From Amblyomma americanum (taxonomy: Eukaryota > Arthropoda > Arachnida > Ixodida > Ixodidae), in assembly GCF_052857255.1 (NCBI RefSeq), contig NC_135498.1, forward strand, positions 163,180,124 to 163,244,123: a stretch of DNA of 64,000 nt, read 5' to 3'. This document shows positions 1 through 11,100 of this stretch, piece by piece. Every line of letters starts with the position of its first letter. Within the stretch, counting starts at the first letter, position 1. The translations under genes and the position numbers were made by a program. The notes below the pieces were generated by a model that saw nothing but the letters and a program-made list of their open reading frames with translations, was not told where the DNA came from and ran no database searches.

Positions 1-1027
1 TTTTCGAACCTTAAACACAATTTTTGACAAAATAAAGCTTTAGTTATTTTTATCATTGCTTATTTATTATTTCTTTTTACAAAAATTTAAGCAGACAGCC
101 CCTCGAATGCTCTCGGGGCGCCGCCCTGCTGTAATTGCTGATTCCTCGTTGCGTCACTTGGTTACGTCTCATCCATTCGTCATTTTGACGTCACTGTCAA
201 TAACTTGTGACAGAATTTGTCACAGTTGCGCAATCTGGCCCCAGAGCTGGACTTTTTTTAACCTCCAGCCAGAGACTTTATTTCTCCTCTGCGGCCTCTT
301 TTCTCCTGACCTTCACCCGAGGCTACCCTTGTTTCCCTCCAGAGGCGGCCGAACATATAGATGGTTGCTTTCCCATGCCTTCGAAATGCCTGGCTCATCA
401 AAGGAGTTGCCCGCACTCGTGGCTCCCGAGTATCTACCACGTCCCGAGTGGCCCTCACTAGAGACGTCGCTTGTTTCCGTCCGGGATCGGTGGCTATTCA
501 CAGGCGACGGAGCGCACGGCGCCAGCGCGCCGGCCTGAGGACTACATATATTCTTGGCAACAGACGGTGGCCGAGGCCAACGAACCCCGAAATCCGCAGG
601 CCGTTGAACAAGACGCTATACGGGAGATCGAAGGTCAAAGCTGAACGAGGCAGGCAAGTCACCAGAAGTAAGACAGTCACGGCCCGTCTGCCCTCAAAAC
701 TATATTAGTCGTCAAAATACCCATCTTTAGACCTTACAAGTAATAAGTAGTTAAATGCCCGTCATACCTCATAACTGTGGCCAAACAGTGTTGCCTCTTG
801 GAGCCGGGTAAACAGTGCGGAAAAAGAAAGATAAAGTAGAGGATTAACCGCTCGAAGTGCACGTCTAATGGATGTGCGCGTATTTTGTTCTGGGTGTGCG
901 GCATAATGGCTAAGAATTCAGTCATCTTATAATAGTCATCCCCACCAGACAAAATCTCTGCTTTCATCGATATGAAATTACAAGAATTGACTTTTAACTA
1001 GCGGTATCTGCTGCCTTGAACTGCTGT
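1..1027. other. No recognisable gene
   Basis: Reading frames here are short and overlap on both strands without a recognisable domain. Bases 100-700 are more GC-rich than the flanks and carry two overlapping plus-strand frames of 115-160 codons (56-538 and 361-708), neither of which resembles a family I know. I see no repeat boundaries, RNA gene or splice structure. Confidence 0.5.
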
Positions 1028-1225
1028 CGGCTGCCATACTCGAGGATTCCGGATAATTTCGTCCACCTGGGGTTTTTTAACGTGTTCTGACATCGAACAA
1101 CACACGGACCTCTAGCCTTTCGCCTCGATTGAAATGCTACAACTGCAACCGAGGTCTAACCCGCGTGTTTCGCGTCAGCAGCCGAGCACCACAATCACTT
1201 TGCCACCGCGGCGGCTGCTGATCAC
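1028..1225 (-). repeat. tRNA-derived SINE-like repeat, copy 1
   Basis: Read on the minus strand, a tRNA-like head (A-box-like region near 1190-1215, degenerate B-box near 1155-1165, cgggttagacc) is followed by a body ending in the block that reads ccggataatttcg ... cacctggggtt on the plus strand. The same order and body recur at 1838-2026 and more weakly at 31205-31425, which is how the repeat was recognised. It matches my memory of a common tick SINE (Ruka-like), but the family name is recall, not a search result. Confidence 0.7.
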
Positions 1226-1837
1226 AACGCATTAAGCTGGGCAATGAAACATATGTACCACAGGACTCTGTTATATTTAGGTGAAATCAAATATAACTAT
1301 GTGCACAAATGCAGTTTCGAGCAGCAGCAAATGTTTTGAAAAATACAATAAAGTTCTCAATTTCTTTGATACAAGTACCAATCACGAGAAAGGCGTGACA
1401 ATAAAACTTTTTTGTGCCATGAAATCTGAGGTTCTTGAATTGAATACCCCTCATATTGCGGGTCACTACCCTTTGCGTCGTCGTAATGATGCGGGTCGCC
1501 TCGATGAGAAGGTGCGGTAAGTTCGTGCAGTGGCACCACCTCCTGAAAGATGAAAAGAGGGCGATAATTGGCGAATGTCTACTTTGAAGAAAACTCCAAG
1601 TGGAAAAGAGAAGCAAGAGCATTTTACACAAACTTTATACGCAGCATAAGCATTTTACACACACGCTATCAAGTAACACGCATAATATATTTTCGTGGAC
1701 AAATCACGCTGCCGAATACGGCACTGTCGTCGCTTCCGCGCTGGGTGCTATTAATACTATGGTTGTGCAGTTAAGGCGTACGAAAAACTTGTTATATGAT
1801 TTTATGGTTTTTAACGTCCAAAAGCAAATCAGGCTAT
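1226..1837. other. No recognisable gene between two SINE copies
   Basis: AT-rich sequence with only short frames (longest 114 codons at 1287-1631, minus). None shows a domain or splice structure that I recognise. Confidence 0.5.
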
Positions 1838-2026
1838 GAGGAACGCCATACTGGTGGGCTTCGGATAATTTCGACCATGTGGGGTTCTTTACCGTGCACC
1901 TACATACCATAATACACGGCCTTTTTATGATTTCCCCTCCATAGAAACGCGACCGCCACCGCTGCATTGGAACCCGCGTCGTTCGGGTCAGCCGCAGAGC
2001 AGCATAACTACTAAGCCGCCGCAAGG
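1838..2026 (-). repeat. tRNA-derived SINE-like repeat, copy 2
   Basis: Second copy of the repeat seen at 1028-1225, in the same orientation. The shared body block (cttcggataatttcgacc ... ggggttcttt) lies at 1858-1892 and the tRNA-like head with a B-box-like segment (cattggaacccgcg) near 1963-1976. The head ends near 2026 with gccgccgc, as in copy 1. The two copies lie about 800 bp apart with different sequence between them, so they look like independent insertions rather than one tandem duplication. Confidence 0.7.
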
Positions 2027-2884
2027 CTCGTGGAGGAACCATAGCCTGACAGAGTAGAATCCCACTGTACATTCTCAGAAATATACTTCCGGGAATTGCA
2101 TTTCTTGGAGTACACGCTCGTCTCGTAATTCGTCTTTTACAGGAGCGGCTACACCCTACAAAGACAGTGAATCTGGGAAGAACATGCACCCATGCATTAG
2201 TAAAGGTATTGCACCAATAATCGCTCTTCAGAGACAAAAACCAAGGATCAGAACGGGCGAGCAACGAAGTTCTCGAACAAGGCTGTGTAATGTTAACTAT
2301 TAGTCCATTAACGTTACAGTTCCGCCCGCGAAGAAAAAGCGGCGTGGAGCGTTGTATTGCTGAGTTCATCACCTTTCAGCTGCAGCCTTTGTACTACCTG
2401 CCTCAGTAGGCAGGTGGCAAAGTAGAAAGAGGGAAATCCTCTCTCACATATGTAGCAGAGAGGAAACATAGGCAGAAGGTGGCTACAGAGGGTTGCTAGC
2501 GCAGACAGAGGAGTTTCTGACGCGTGTGGAAGAATGTGCAGCCTAAGGGCTGTTGCTTCGGAAACAACCCTGTATTCCTGCCGGGGAAGGTGGAGGGCTA
2601 ATTAGAAAATCCGAATCAGATTTCACTGATTATTGCAATCAACAACAAGCCTTAGCTGTCCAAGTCAGGAAAAGACGTTATGCTATCGCATTGTCATCAA
2701 ATAATGAGAATTAAGCACCACCCCCCCCCCCCCACTGATTTATTCGACTCAGCTCGCGTTCGGGTCTACAACTGAATTCTGTTCCGGTTCTAACAGATTC
2801 GAACGAGTTCCGGAACAAAAAAAAAAACAATATAGACATGCTATCTCGTCAGCAATTTTAGTGCTCTATTTCCTTTTATGTGCG
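2027..2884. other. No recognisable gene; homopolymer tracts
   Basis: No domain-bearing frame. A run of about 15 C residues sits at 2720-2734 and an A run at 2817-2826. The long minus-strand frame over 1704-2372 crosses the SINE copy and shows no recognisable domain, so it is not taken as a gene. Confidence 0.5.
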
Positions 2885-3565
2885 ATGCTGGGATGTAGGA
2901 ATTCACGGAAACCTTTCAATGAGCTCCGTCTTTTGTTAATAATAAGTAAACTCAAGCAGAAACATTCCGTCTAAGCTAATTGTAATGATTTAACGTATAA
3001 CGACGAATTGTAAAATTCTCAAATATATTTTTACGAGTGTTACCACTTGGCCCCCTTAAATGTACACCTCGCGACAAAAAGTACAGGAGAAATACCTAGC
3101 GGCTATGTGGCAATTACATCAAACTCAAAAATCTTGCTTCTCTTTGGCTGCATTTCGCTATTATAAGGTATAAACGAGTATTCGTGCTTATGGCTTAATT
3201 TAGCTGCCTGCCAAAACGATACTTCAAGTAACTACGGCCTTCGAAAATACCGTGGTTGGAAAACGGCGTGAATCAAACCTTTAGTCTATATATACACCAC
3301 AGGATAGGAATTACGCGCTGAAGGAGCAAAATAGTGTGATAAGCAAAAGAAAGAGTCAGTGTTATAAATTCTAATGTTCTCTCTCAAGCAAAAAGAGTAC
3401 TCCGTTCTCTGCATCTCGCTATTTCTTGTGGTTGTAGGGATTTACGGAAGCCTTTCTTTCAGTTTTAGCTGTTGGTAATAATTAGTAAACGCACACAGAG
3501 ACGATTCGACTAAGCTAATTTTAGTGAGTTCAGGTACGCCGACGAAGAATAGGCTATTGACACTT
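2885..3565 (+). repeat. Diverged direct repeat, two units about 530 bp apart
   Basis: Segments near 2885-3025 and 3415-3565 share a collinear series of words: a gtaggaattcacgg / gtagggatttacgg block, then acc/gcctttc, ttgttaataat / ttggtaataat, agtaaac and ctaagctaatt. They look like an old duplication. Neither unit codes for anything I recognise. Confidence 0.55.
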
Positions 3566-4484
3566 CAGAGAATTCGAGCAGCATACTGGTGGACAAATAT
3601 CCGCAATTATCCGATTTAATGCAAATCAACTGCGTATACGAGTGGTGTCTCATCTCAATGAAGACAATAAAAAAATACCGCACGATTGAGAGCCTCGACA
3701 GTGCGTTATTAGAAAAAGCTCGTATGTATGCTCTCCGTGGGTGAGTGAAGACGGTTAGCTATTTTTGTTTTTTTTAAAGCAACGAGAAGTATAAATGAGG
3801 ATTTCACAGGTGGATTTTTGCAGACGTCACTGCTGTGCTTCTGTTTCGGCAGCTTTCACAGCCAGATCTTGTCGCCAGTGGCGCTGCGTAAACGACTACA
3901 TCAGCCGAATATCATATTTGATCGACATGTTTCACGGTAATGTCCAAGTATACACGCAATGTGCGCCTGCTACCCATTCTTTGCTTATAACTTACTAATG
4001 GGGAGCTTTAGTATAGAGTGCGCAGATACACAAAGCGATAACATACGCTAAAAAACAGCGTTCTTAGCGGGGATACGCGAAATGCTATTTGAAATCGAGC
4101 CTTAAGGTATGCTCGTATTACGCACGAAATTTTTGAATTTAGCGTGCGTGGCTCTTCAGGACGCTGAACGGTCGTCTCCTACATGGCGGCGCGCTTCAAT
4201 GTGAACTCGAAGTGCGCCAAGTGAAGCGCGCTTTGGAGTGCACTCGTCGTCGTTACTGCGTTTTTTAGTACATTCACTTGCCATAAATTGGGCTTCGGTC
4301 TTTTGGTTTACTCACCTGGCCCATAACGAAGCGTATGACCGATAAACTTGCTGTACTTTTTATTGAGGGTGTTCCTCACTATGCCTCTAGGCAAAAAGAG
4401 GTACGTTGTTTTGTTGACAATTGTGGTTTCCGCTTTTAAAACCAGATGGCGCCACTCGGCTGCAGCATAAAAAGGAGCACAGGC
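3566..4484. other. No recognisable gene
   Basis: Only frames under 70 codons. No repeat, RNA or splice structure seen. The right edge is set by the first LINE-like residues near 4485. Confidence 0.5.
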
Positions 4485-5569
4485 CCCTATGGCTAGCATT
4501 TCTGGTTATTAAGGGAGCCTACGGCGTTATTCAAGAATATCTGTGGCACATACTTGGCACATTGGATATGGAAGTTGGAGTAATTAATCTTTTAAAAGAT
4601 ATATATATATATAAAGGCACCAGAGTGCTTATAAAATGGGAAAGAATGTATCAGAGATACAGCGGGGGCTTAGGCAAGGGTGTCCTCTGTCTCCTTTGTT
4701 GTTCATTTTGTACCTGCAAGGGTTGAAGACCAAGCTAGAGAGGAGCGGACTAGGCTTCAACCTTTCTTGTTTTAAGCAAGGAGAATGGATTAAATAGTCA
4801 TTACCGGGACTAATATACGCCGATGATATAGTGCTAATGACTGACAACAAGGAAGACTTACAGAAGTTGTTAGACATATGTGGTACAGAGGGACATAGAG
4901 TAGGTTTCAAGTTTAGTAAGGAAACATCTGCAGTCATGATATTTAATGATGATGTCGGCGAGCATTGAAGACAGTTCGCACTAGAAGTAGTGGATGGGTA
5001 CAAGTATCTTGCGGTGTGGATAAATAACGGGGCTGAGTATCTGACAGAGCATGAAAAATATGTAATGAATAAAGCTAGTAGTAGTGCAGCTGTGATGAAA
5101 AATAGAGCACTGTGGAATTACAAGTGGTAAGAGGGATATGGAAAGGGGTGATGATTCCTAGCCTGACTTTCGGTAATGCGGTCCTGTGCATGAGAAGAAC
5201 AGATGTTCAAGCAAGGTTAAAAATTAAACAGCGTGTCGTAGGGAGGCTAGCTTTGGGAGCACATGGCAATACGCCCAATCAGGGAGTACAGGGTGATATG
5301 GGATGGGCGTTGTTCGAGAGCAGGGAAGCTAGCAGTAATATAGCATTTGAGGAGCGATTGAGAAAAAGGGGGATAAGCAGTGGGCTACGAAAGTTTTCAG
5401 GCACCTTTATATAAGGAATGTTGATACGAAATGTAGAAAGCGAACTATAAAATTTACAAGTAAATATCTGGGCAGCAGTAAGGGCAAATCAGCAAGTATC
5501 GGTTAAGAAAAAGGTTAAAGAAACAGAGAGCGTTCTGTGGAAAACAAGAATGCTGGCGAAATCAGCTCA
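4485..5569 (+). pseudogene. L1/RTE-like non-LTR retrotransposon RT fragment (copy A)
   Basis: This is the reverse-transcriptase part of a non-LTR retrotransposon, broken across frames. The early palm appears near 4485-4600 (WHILGTLDMEV, VINLLKDIY), then RQGCPLSPLLF near 4665-4710 and the catalytic box IYADDIV with YADD at 4816-4827. After it come KYLAVWIN (about 5000-5025) and the downstream block VRGIWKGVMIPSLTFGNAV near 5129-5190. Several frameshifts and stops make it non-functional. The sequence after about 5048 is nearly the same as 53958-54500, so both are copies of one family. The match ends at about 5569, where an unrelated LINE tail begins, so this copy lost its 3' end. The RQGCPLSP and GLIYADDIVLM motifs suggest an L1 or RTE-type clade, but the clade is not settled. 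Confidence 0.8.
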
Positions 5570-6040
5570 AAGGCATGCTTGAGCTCTTCTTTACCAGGCG
5601 TCCCCACGACAGCGCAGAGTGTCTGGAATTGGTTGCCTCAGTGCCATACGCCGACAATTTTGCAGATTTAAAAAACTTAGGCAAGCGTAGCCCACTCCAC
5701 ACAAAGCACTGAGCAAAGAAGAGGAACCCGCACTGCGACGCCTTCCCCCTCACCATATACACTACAGCAGTGGCACCCGACTCTGCACACCCCGCAGTGC
5801 CCACACTGTGGAGAGGTTGCTAATCTATACCACATAGTCTGTGGGTACCAGTTCAATCCCTACCTGAACCCCATACCCATCTTCCCTAACGAGCAATGTG
5901 AGGTCTTTTTGCTAGGCGGCTTCCCTGTGCACCAGCTAGCACTAAAGACTCCTAGTCCAGTAGTCAGTTGGTAGACGAATAGAAACCGTACTAGGGGGCC
6001 CATTCTGGAGCCTCTTCAAGCATCTTTCGCTTTAATAAAG
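5570..6040 (+). pseudogene. 3' end of an I-clade LINE (C-terminal zinc finger and tail)
   Basis: A 5'-truncated LINE tail. The frame around 5790-5935 carries a C-terminal Cys/His motif (CPHCGEVANLYHIVC) of the same kind as the finger at the end of the LINE at 14264-20025 (CKWCGATPTLYHI), followed by VHQLALKTPSPVV. The copy ends with aataaagtttt at 6023-6046, the same 3' signature that ends the 14-20 kb LINE. It directly abuts the truncated RT fragment at 4485-5569, which suggests that it was inserted into or next to that element. There are frameshifts, so it is non-functional. Confidence 0.65.
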
Positions 6041-6104
6041 TTTTAGAGCGCAACTGTTCATCGCACAATCTTAGTTTCAGCTACGTGTCTGCTTTCGGTT
6101 TAAC

Positions 6105-6222
6105 CGAGCCGCACCATGAATACATAAAAATCAACTGTACCACTACTGGGATTTGAATCCGTGGTGTCGCGAACACATCAGCTTCGCTCGCCGCTGCACG
6201 AGAGCGCTAGGCTATCGCCGCA
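6105..6222 (-). repeat. tRNA-derived SINE-like head
   Basis: On the minus strand a tRNA-like segment can be read with an A-box-like region (gatagcctagcgctctcg) near 6195-6215 and a clean B-box (ggattcaaatcc, plus strand 6149-6160). The plus-strand text at 6149-6160 is ggatttgaatcc. A non-tRNA body follows toward 6105. It is not a usable tRNA gene because I see no acceptor-stem pairing. It belongs to a different SINE subtype from the repeat at 1028-2026. Confidence 0.6.
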
Positions 6223-6225
6223 GCC

Positions 6226-6993
6226 TTTAAAGCCTCGTGTTAAATGGTTACACACTATCGCGCTGAGAATTTTACATCGTGATCTTCATCTACTAATACT
6301 ACTATCTAACTGATGTCGCCGCCAGACGTGCGCACGACCCAGCACAGCAAAAAAATTGGGCTAGAGAGCTTGAGATACCGGCTGATGTGCACTCAAATTT
6401 CGCATCATTGGGTATTGTATTCGAATTTACTATTTTTTATGCAAAAAAGATTGTGTGTCTTGATCACTTCTAGCAGCACACTCCAGGTACAGGCGGCGTA
6501 GGTATCGAGAAGGAAGTGCGTGGTGTGGTCACGTGATCGGTTGCAACAACTACGAAGGCCCCACTCCACCATAAATTATAGATAGAAAGCTGCGCGGTAA
6601 TAAAACTAAAACTTGACGGGTCGTGAATGTGCATACAAAAGTAGCATTGTATCACCTTTCCGAAAAGTAACAAAAGAACGGGGTTTGTGCCAGTCCGTTT
6701 GCTGTAACTGGAATTAAAAAAGAACTGGTCCACGCTAATTCAGTGTGGCGCGCCTGCACCCTCACAGGCGTGCTGCGACGTCTTGAACACCGTTACATCC
6801 TTTCTCAGCAGTCTATTTCCGCGCCTGTTTCATTTTTATCAAACGATAATTTACAGCCTATGAGTCCTGTATCTTTACAGTCGCTTGGCGTTGAGAAACT
6901 AATTTCAATATAACTGTTCAATTTTGATGCGGCCTTAATTCTATTGACACAAAAATACTAACGCACAATAAAGTGCATTTGGTCATAATCTTA
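6226..6993. other. No recognisable gene
   Basis: Only short frames (62-87 codons) without recognisable domains. The stretch separates a SINE-like repeat from a gypsy fragment. Confidence 0.5.
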
Positions 6994-8095
6994 TCAAAAT
7001 ATTAGCGCAATGAACAGCTTTCTATCTTGCCGAAATACTGCAAGGTCGGCGTCGGAGTGCTTGCGTCCGGACTTGTACACGACGGTGACGTCCAACTCCT
7101 GGCTCCATCGAGCGAGTCGGCCAGAGGGATCCTTCGAATTGGCAAGCCAGCACAGTGCGTAGTGATCGCTGACCACCTTGAACGGTCGTCCGTAGAGGTA
7201 GCGGCGGAATTTTGACGTAGACTAGATGCTGGGAAGGAACTCCTTCTCCGTAGTCGAGTGGTTATCCTCGGCCCTGGACCGGGAGCGGCTAGCGTATGAG
7301 ATTACTTTCTCAAGTACGTCAGTTCTCTGAACGAGGACGGCGCCTATGTCCACGCTACTTGCGCCGGTATGAATTTCTGTCTCCGCGTTTTCATTCATCA
7401 TCAGTGGAGGCTGTAAACGACGCTGAAGTTCCTTGAAGGCTTCTGCTTGCGGCGCTTCCCATTTAAATGACATGTCTTCCTTTGTGAGTTGGGTCAAAGG
7501 CTCGGCGTTGCGCGAAATGTTTTTGGCAAATCGTCGGTAATACGAGCAGAGTCCCCGGAATCTGCGCACAGCTGTCTTATCGGCCGGCGGTGGAAACTGT
7601 TCAACAGCAGCTCTTTTCTGCGGGTCTGGGCGTACTCCTTCCTTGCTAACGATGCGGCCTAGAAACAGCAGCTCTTCGTCGGCAAAGTGGCACTTATCTG
7701 CTTTAGAGGCTAGGACGGACGACTTGAGTGCGTCTAGTTCTGTCCGAAGCCTTTTCATCTGCTCTTCAAAGGTCGCGGCGAAGATAACGACGTCATCTTA
7801 ATATACTAGACAAATTTGACACTTCAGGCCTGCCAGCACTATATCCATTACTGGCTGAAGCGTCGCTGGAGCGGAACAGAGCCCAAATTGCGTCACCTTG
7901 GACTCTAAAAGCCCATCCGGAGTGATGAATGTGGTCTTCTCGCGATCTCTTTCATCGACCTCAATTAGCCAGTAGCCGCTCTTGAGGTCCCTCGATGAGG
8001 AATACTTGGTGTTGCAAAGCCGGTCTAGTGTGTCGTCCATTCGGGGGAGGGGGTACGCGTCCATCTTTGTTATGTTACTCAAATGAAATGGGAAG
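6994..8095 (-). pseudogene. pol: Ty3/gypsy pol fragment: RT and RNase H
   Basis: Minus-strand remnant of an LTR-retrotransposon polyprotein. Reading down from 8095, the RT part shows KMDAYPLPRMDD, SSRDLKSGYW, REKTTFITPDGLLE and LCSAPATLQPVMD. The YxDD active site follows at 7792-7803, but its second residue is a TAA stop (7798-7800). The same frame continues into the RT connection (FLGRIVSKEGVRPDP, RRFRGLCSYYRRF, about 7530-7680) and an RNase H-like start (EIHTGASSVDIGAVLVQ), where the usual catalytic TDAS reads TGAS. RNase H continues at 7176-6994 ([10 protein letters not shown], then DADLAVF in place of the usual DADALSR). There is no gag, protease, integrase or LTR, so this is a truncated, dead copy. 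It lies tail-to-tail with a CR1-like fragment starting near 8100. Confidence 0.9.
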
Positions 8096-8099
8096 GATG

Positions 8100-9090
8100 A
8101 TCTGTCTATCCCACCTCTTGTACGTGATGGTCTTGAAGTTTGTAACAAAATCGACAAAAGTGATTTGTTTGATTGCCTTTACCTCTTTTTCACTCAGGTT
8201 GGTTGCCATGACAGTGGAAACTTTGATGTGTTGGGGGTTCATCCTATTGATGATATTATAGTTGACCAGCGCAGAGTTATTTTTTTTTGCTAAAAGGATT
8301 GAAATATTCAAAGGCACCTGGAGCTCACCCTATTATCAAATGCGTTGCTTTCGTAATGTGCAGGCGCACTACCCCCAATACATTAGTGGTGCGGGATAGG
8401 CTTGTTTCTTTTCTTTTACAATTGTATGCCTCAATCTACATTATGTGCAGGCTCAAAAGCAAATTCTCTAAATCCTACTTTTCAAAACCACTCAAGGACA
8501 GTGCTTTGCCGCTTGAATGGAAAATGATGTACGTTGTGCCCAATCACACAATCGAGGCGAGATAATCTAGGTTCAAATTATCACTCAGTGTCCCTCTCAG
8601 GGGCAGTTTGCAAGATTTTAGAGCATGCATTTTCTAAAATTATAGTACATTATCTTAAAAAGTTTTCCTTAATCAATATTACACAGCATATTTTTCGTAC
8701 TAGATTTTCCTGTGTCAAACAGCTAACTGAACTGGTTCATCATATAGCTTGTTCATACCTTTATTTGTGAAAACATACCGTGGTGATTGGCGGTCAAATT
8801 TCTGTTGATGCTTCTGTTACCCCAGATATTACCCAAGGGCCAGTTCTGGGGCGGCAGCTGTCTCTAAGGTCCATAAATGAAATTTTTTATGGGATCTATT
8901 CTTCTTTGAGATAATTGGCTAATGACTGTTTTATTTAGAACAGTTACGAATGCTGCGGAATATAATGCTTTACAGTGCGGCGTTAATAGGATTCCGGACT
9001 GGTGCAGAAAATAAAGCACGAATATTAATCTCTAAAGAAGTGTACCTAAATATTTTCGAAAGAAAATCTGATCCCATAATTTTCAGTACA
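8100..9090 (+). pseudogene. CR1-like LINE RT fragment
   Basis: A heavily decayed RT read across several plus-strand frames. In order: a pre-palm segment near 8135-8240 (CLYLFFTQVGCHD, then VHPIDDIIVD); the KAPGA block near 8310 (equivalent of the family's SPGxDG); WKMMYVVP near 8519-8543; and SLSGAVCKILEH near 8590-8625. Further on are a degenerate G-V-P-Q-G-S-like box (DITQGPVLG, 8828-8853) and the post-catalytic region VTNAAEYNALQCG ... IPDWCRK around 8943-9012. The YADD box itself is not legible. This order matches CR1/L2-clade LINEs. It is dead and truncated at both ends. Confidence 0.75.
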
Positions 9091-9904
9091 GCATTAGTGC
9101 TGTGAAATGCCTCAATAGGCAATTTTTTGCATTTTCTTGCCTTTCTGTTGTTTTTCCGCTAATACTTCATTTTTGACCAGATGTGCTGTCATATATGCTT
9201 CGAAATTCGGCCTTTCGGTCCTTTTTCTGTTTTTATGCTTTGGGACGTCGGTCCGATGATGTTGAAAGGGGCACGAAAATGCGCGCACAAAGGTTCAGAC
9301 CTCACCAAACGTTTTTTCTCGAAGTGTTGCCACCGCCCAATCAGGCAAAGTCCAGCGGGGACCATCGCCTCAACGTACGCACGAGTCGCACACTCTCTCT
9401 CGACTCTCAGTTAGCTGTGCCGTTGCCCTGGTTACCCTCAGCGCCATTGACAGACATGCACTTGCAGGCACAATCCTGTACACGTAAGCGCTGTCTTACT
9501 TTCCAGGAAGCTGGGAAGGTGACCTTCCTGCTCGCCTCAGCCGCCCCAAATTGGACGCCGAACTTCGGTGCCAAATGCACGCTGTCCCGAAATATCTCCC
9601 ACCGAGGCAAGGGAGCGCTGAAATCCTCCACTCTCCTCTAAAACCCGTCCCAGTACATCCAATAAAGTTTTACCCCCACCACCACCTCCCGACAACGCAG
9701 GCGCCACCACTCTGGTCTCGGAAAAGAATGGGTGGAACTGGCAAAACAATGAAGAGGACGCTCGCGTACATGCCCATGATTCTTTCTTCATCGGTGGAGA
9801 ATGGTCAGTTCTTTGGCGGCAGCATCGACGCGGTGCACTGACTTGAGCCACCCTTAACAGCGTTTGCTTCGTCACCGCCCTCTGCATTTCATTTTCCGTT
9901 TACA
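9091..9904. other. No coding gene; possible 3' end of a transcribed repeat
   Basis: No domain recognised. An aataaag signal at about 9662 is followed by a short CCA-rich microsatellite (9671-9692), a combination that also ends several LINE copies in this window (aataaag plus simple repeat). This suggests a short, 5'-truncated LINE tail upstream of 9692, but no protein similarity supports it. Confidence 0.35.
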
Positions 9905-11100
9905 TGCTGAAATAAACGGCAACGAGTACGGTTCGTTGCAGACAGTGGGTTCCGCTGTTTGGAGATGTTTTTTCTTCTGATGGAACGGTTATTTTTCGCA
10001 AAGCGGTAAAAACTTCTAGATCAAGGACAAGCGATACCATGCAGCTTTTTTAGACCTGAAGCAGAAGGAGTGGACATCAAAGCTCCTCCTGGCAGGAGCT
10101 TCAAACGGTGATTCGTTGACAAAAGATTCTCCATTTGCTATGGCATTGTGTCGGGCATTTTTAGCGACAGAAATGCCGCTCAGGAAACTTAAAACACTGA
10201 TCTTCGGAACTTCTAGGGCAAATACAACTAGCAACATGTTCCACATGAGTCAGCGCTGCGCAAGAGATATGTGAAAAATTGCTACGAGGAGACTCTCACC
10301 AAAATCGGAGATGAAATTCGGCACAGCTATATTTGGGCGACCGTTGAGAAATCACCCATACTAGTGGACGGCATGTTGCTAATTTCATCACCAAAACATT
10401 CAACCCAAAGGAAGCTGGGCGAGCAATCTTGCACAACGCAGACGCTCTAGGAAGGATGAGGTATTTGGCCACAGCTCGTTTTTCCACTTCATGTATGGTG
10501 CTTTCTGCGGCAAGCAAATAGAGAAGGCACTTTTGCTCGTTCGCCCTTCTATACGAGCAAAAAAGGAAATAGATTTATAATTTTGTATAACAAGGTGCTT
10601 CACCTTTCCTTTATTGTTCATGCAATGCAGCGCATTGCCAAATATGTCCCGCTCTCTTTTCCCCTAGTGGATACGCTAGTGTCGAGCACAAAGAGGTGAT
10701 TCCGAAATTCTCATCAACAATTCCTGCCTTCGGCGCCACACAGCCTGATAAGCCTTTACCGTCACTGTCTGTTCTGACTGGATGGGGAACATTCGTAAAT
10801 GCAGAAGTCTAATGAGCATGTCTCTTTGAATGGTCGAACCTTTCTTTGAGGAAATCAAAGATGACCCTGCGTGTGTGATCAATGCAAAAGCCATGTTCAA
10901 ACAAGCGATCATGTTAAAAGACCTGACGAACAATAGTGCAAATTTGAGCAAATTTGCACACAGGAAAAGAAAGTTGCAAAAGGCCGGTCTTTGAAAAGAT
11001 GAATCATTGAAGACCGACGAATATGTTCAAGCAGCGCTTCGGGGACGGGAAGGAAACAGTGCTACTGCTTCTACTAAGAACAACTAATGGAAAAATTTGG
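9905..11100 (+). pseudogene. Decayed hAT-like transposase remnant
   Basis: Translation of the plus strand in shifting frames gives collinear pieces of a hAT-related transposase of the sort often seen in arachnids. They are SPFAMALCRAFLATEMPLRKL (about 10130-10192), LRKRYVKNCYEETLTKI (about 10255-10305) and SYIWATVEK (about 10326-10352). Then come VSSTKR near 10680-10697 and LPSLSVLTGWGTFVNAEV near 10756-10809, corresponding to the family's P-x-x-x-V-x-x-R-W-G-T-W block. Further down, NNSANLSKFAH lies near 10930-10960. Stops interrupt all parts. I see no terminal inverted repeats. The family assignment rests on motif order from memory and could instead be a domesticated CGGBP1/hAT-derived gene copy. 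Confidence 0.6.

Noticed and set aside
361..708. 115-codon Arg-rich frame near the left end
   Set aside because: No recognisable domain. The overlapping frame is equally long, and the composition follows the local GC content.
6105..6222. Functional tRNA gene
   Set aside because: A- and B-box-like segments are present, but I see no acceptor-stem pairing and no intact cloverleaf. A SINE head fits better. The same reasoning applies to 1028-2026 and 27005-27240.
9537..9887. Minus-strand frame with a poly-Gly stretch (GGGGGG) as a gene
   Set aside because: The glycine run is the reverse complement of a CCA/CCT-type simple repeat after an aataaag signal. No domain is present.
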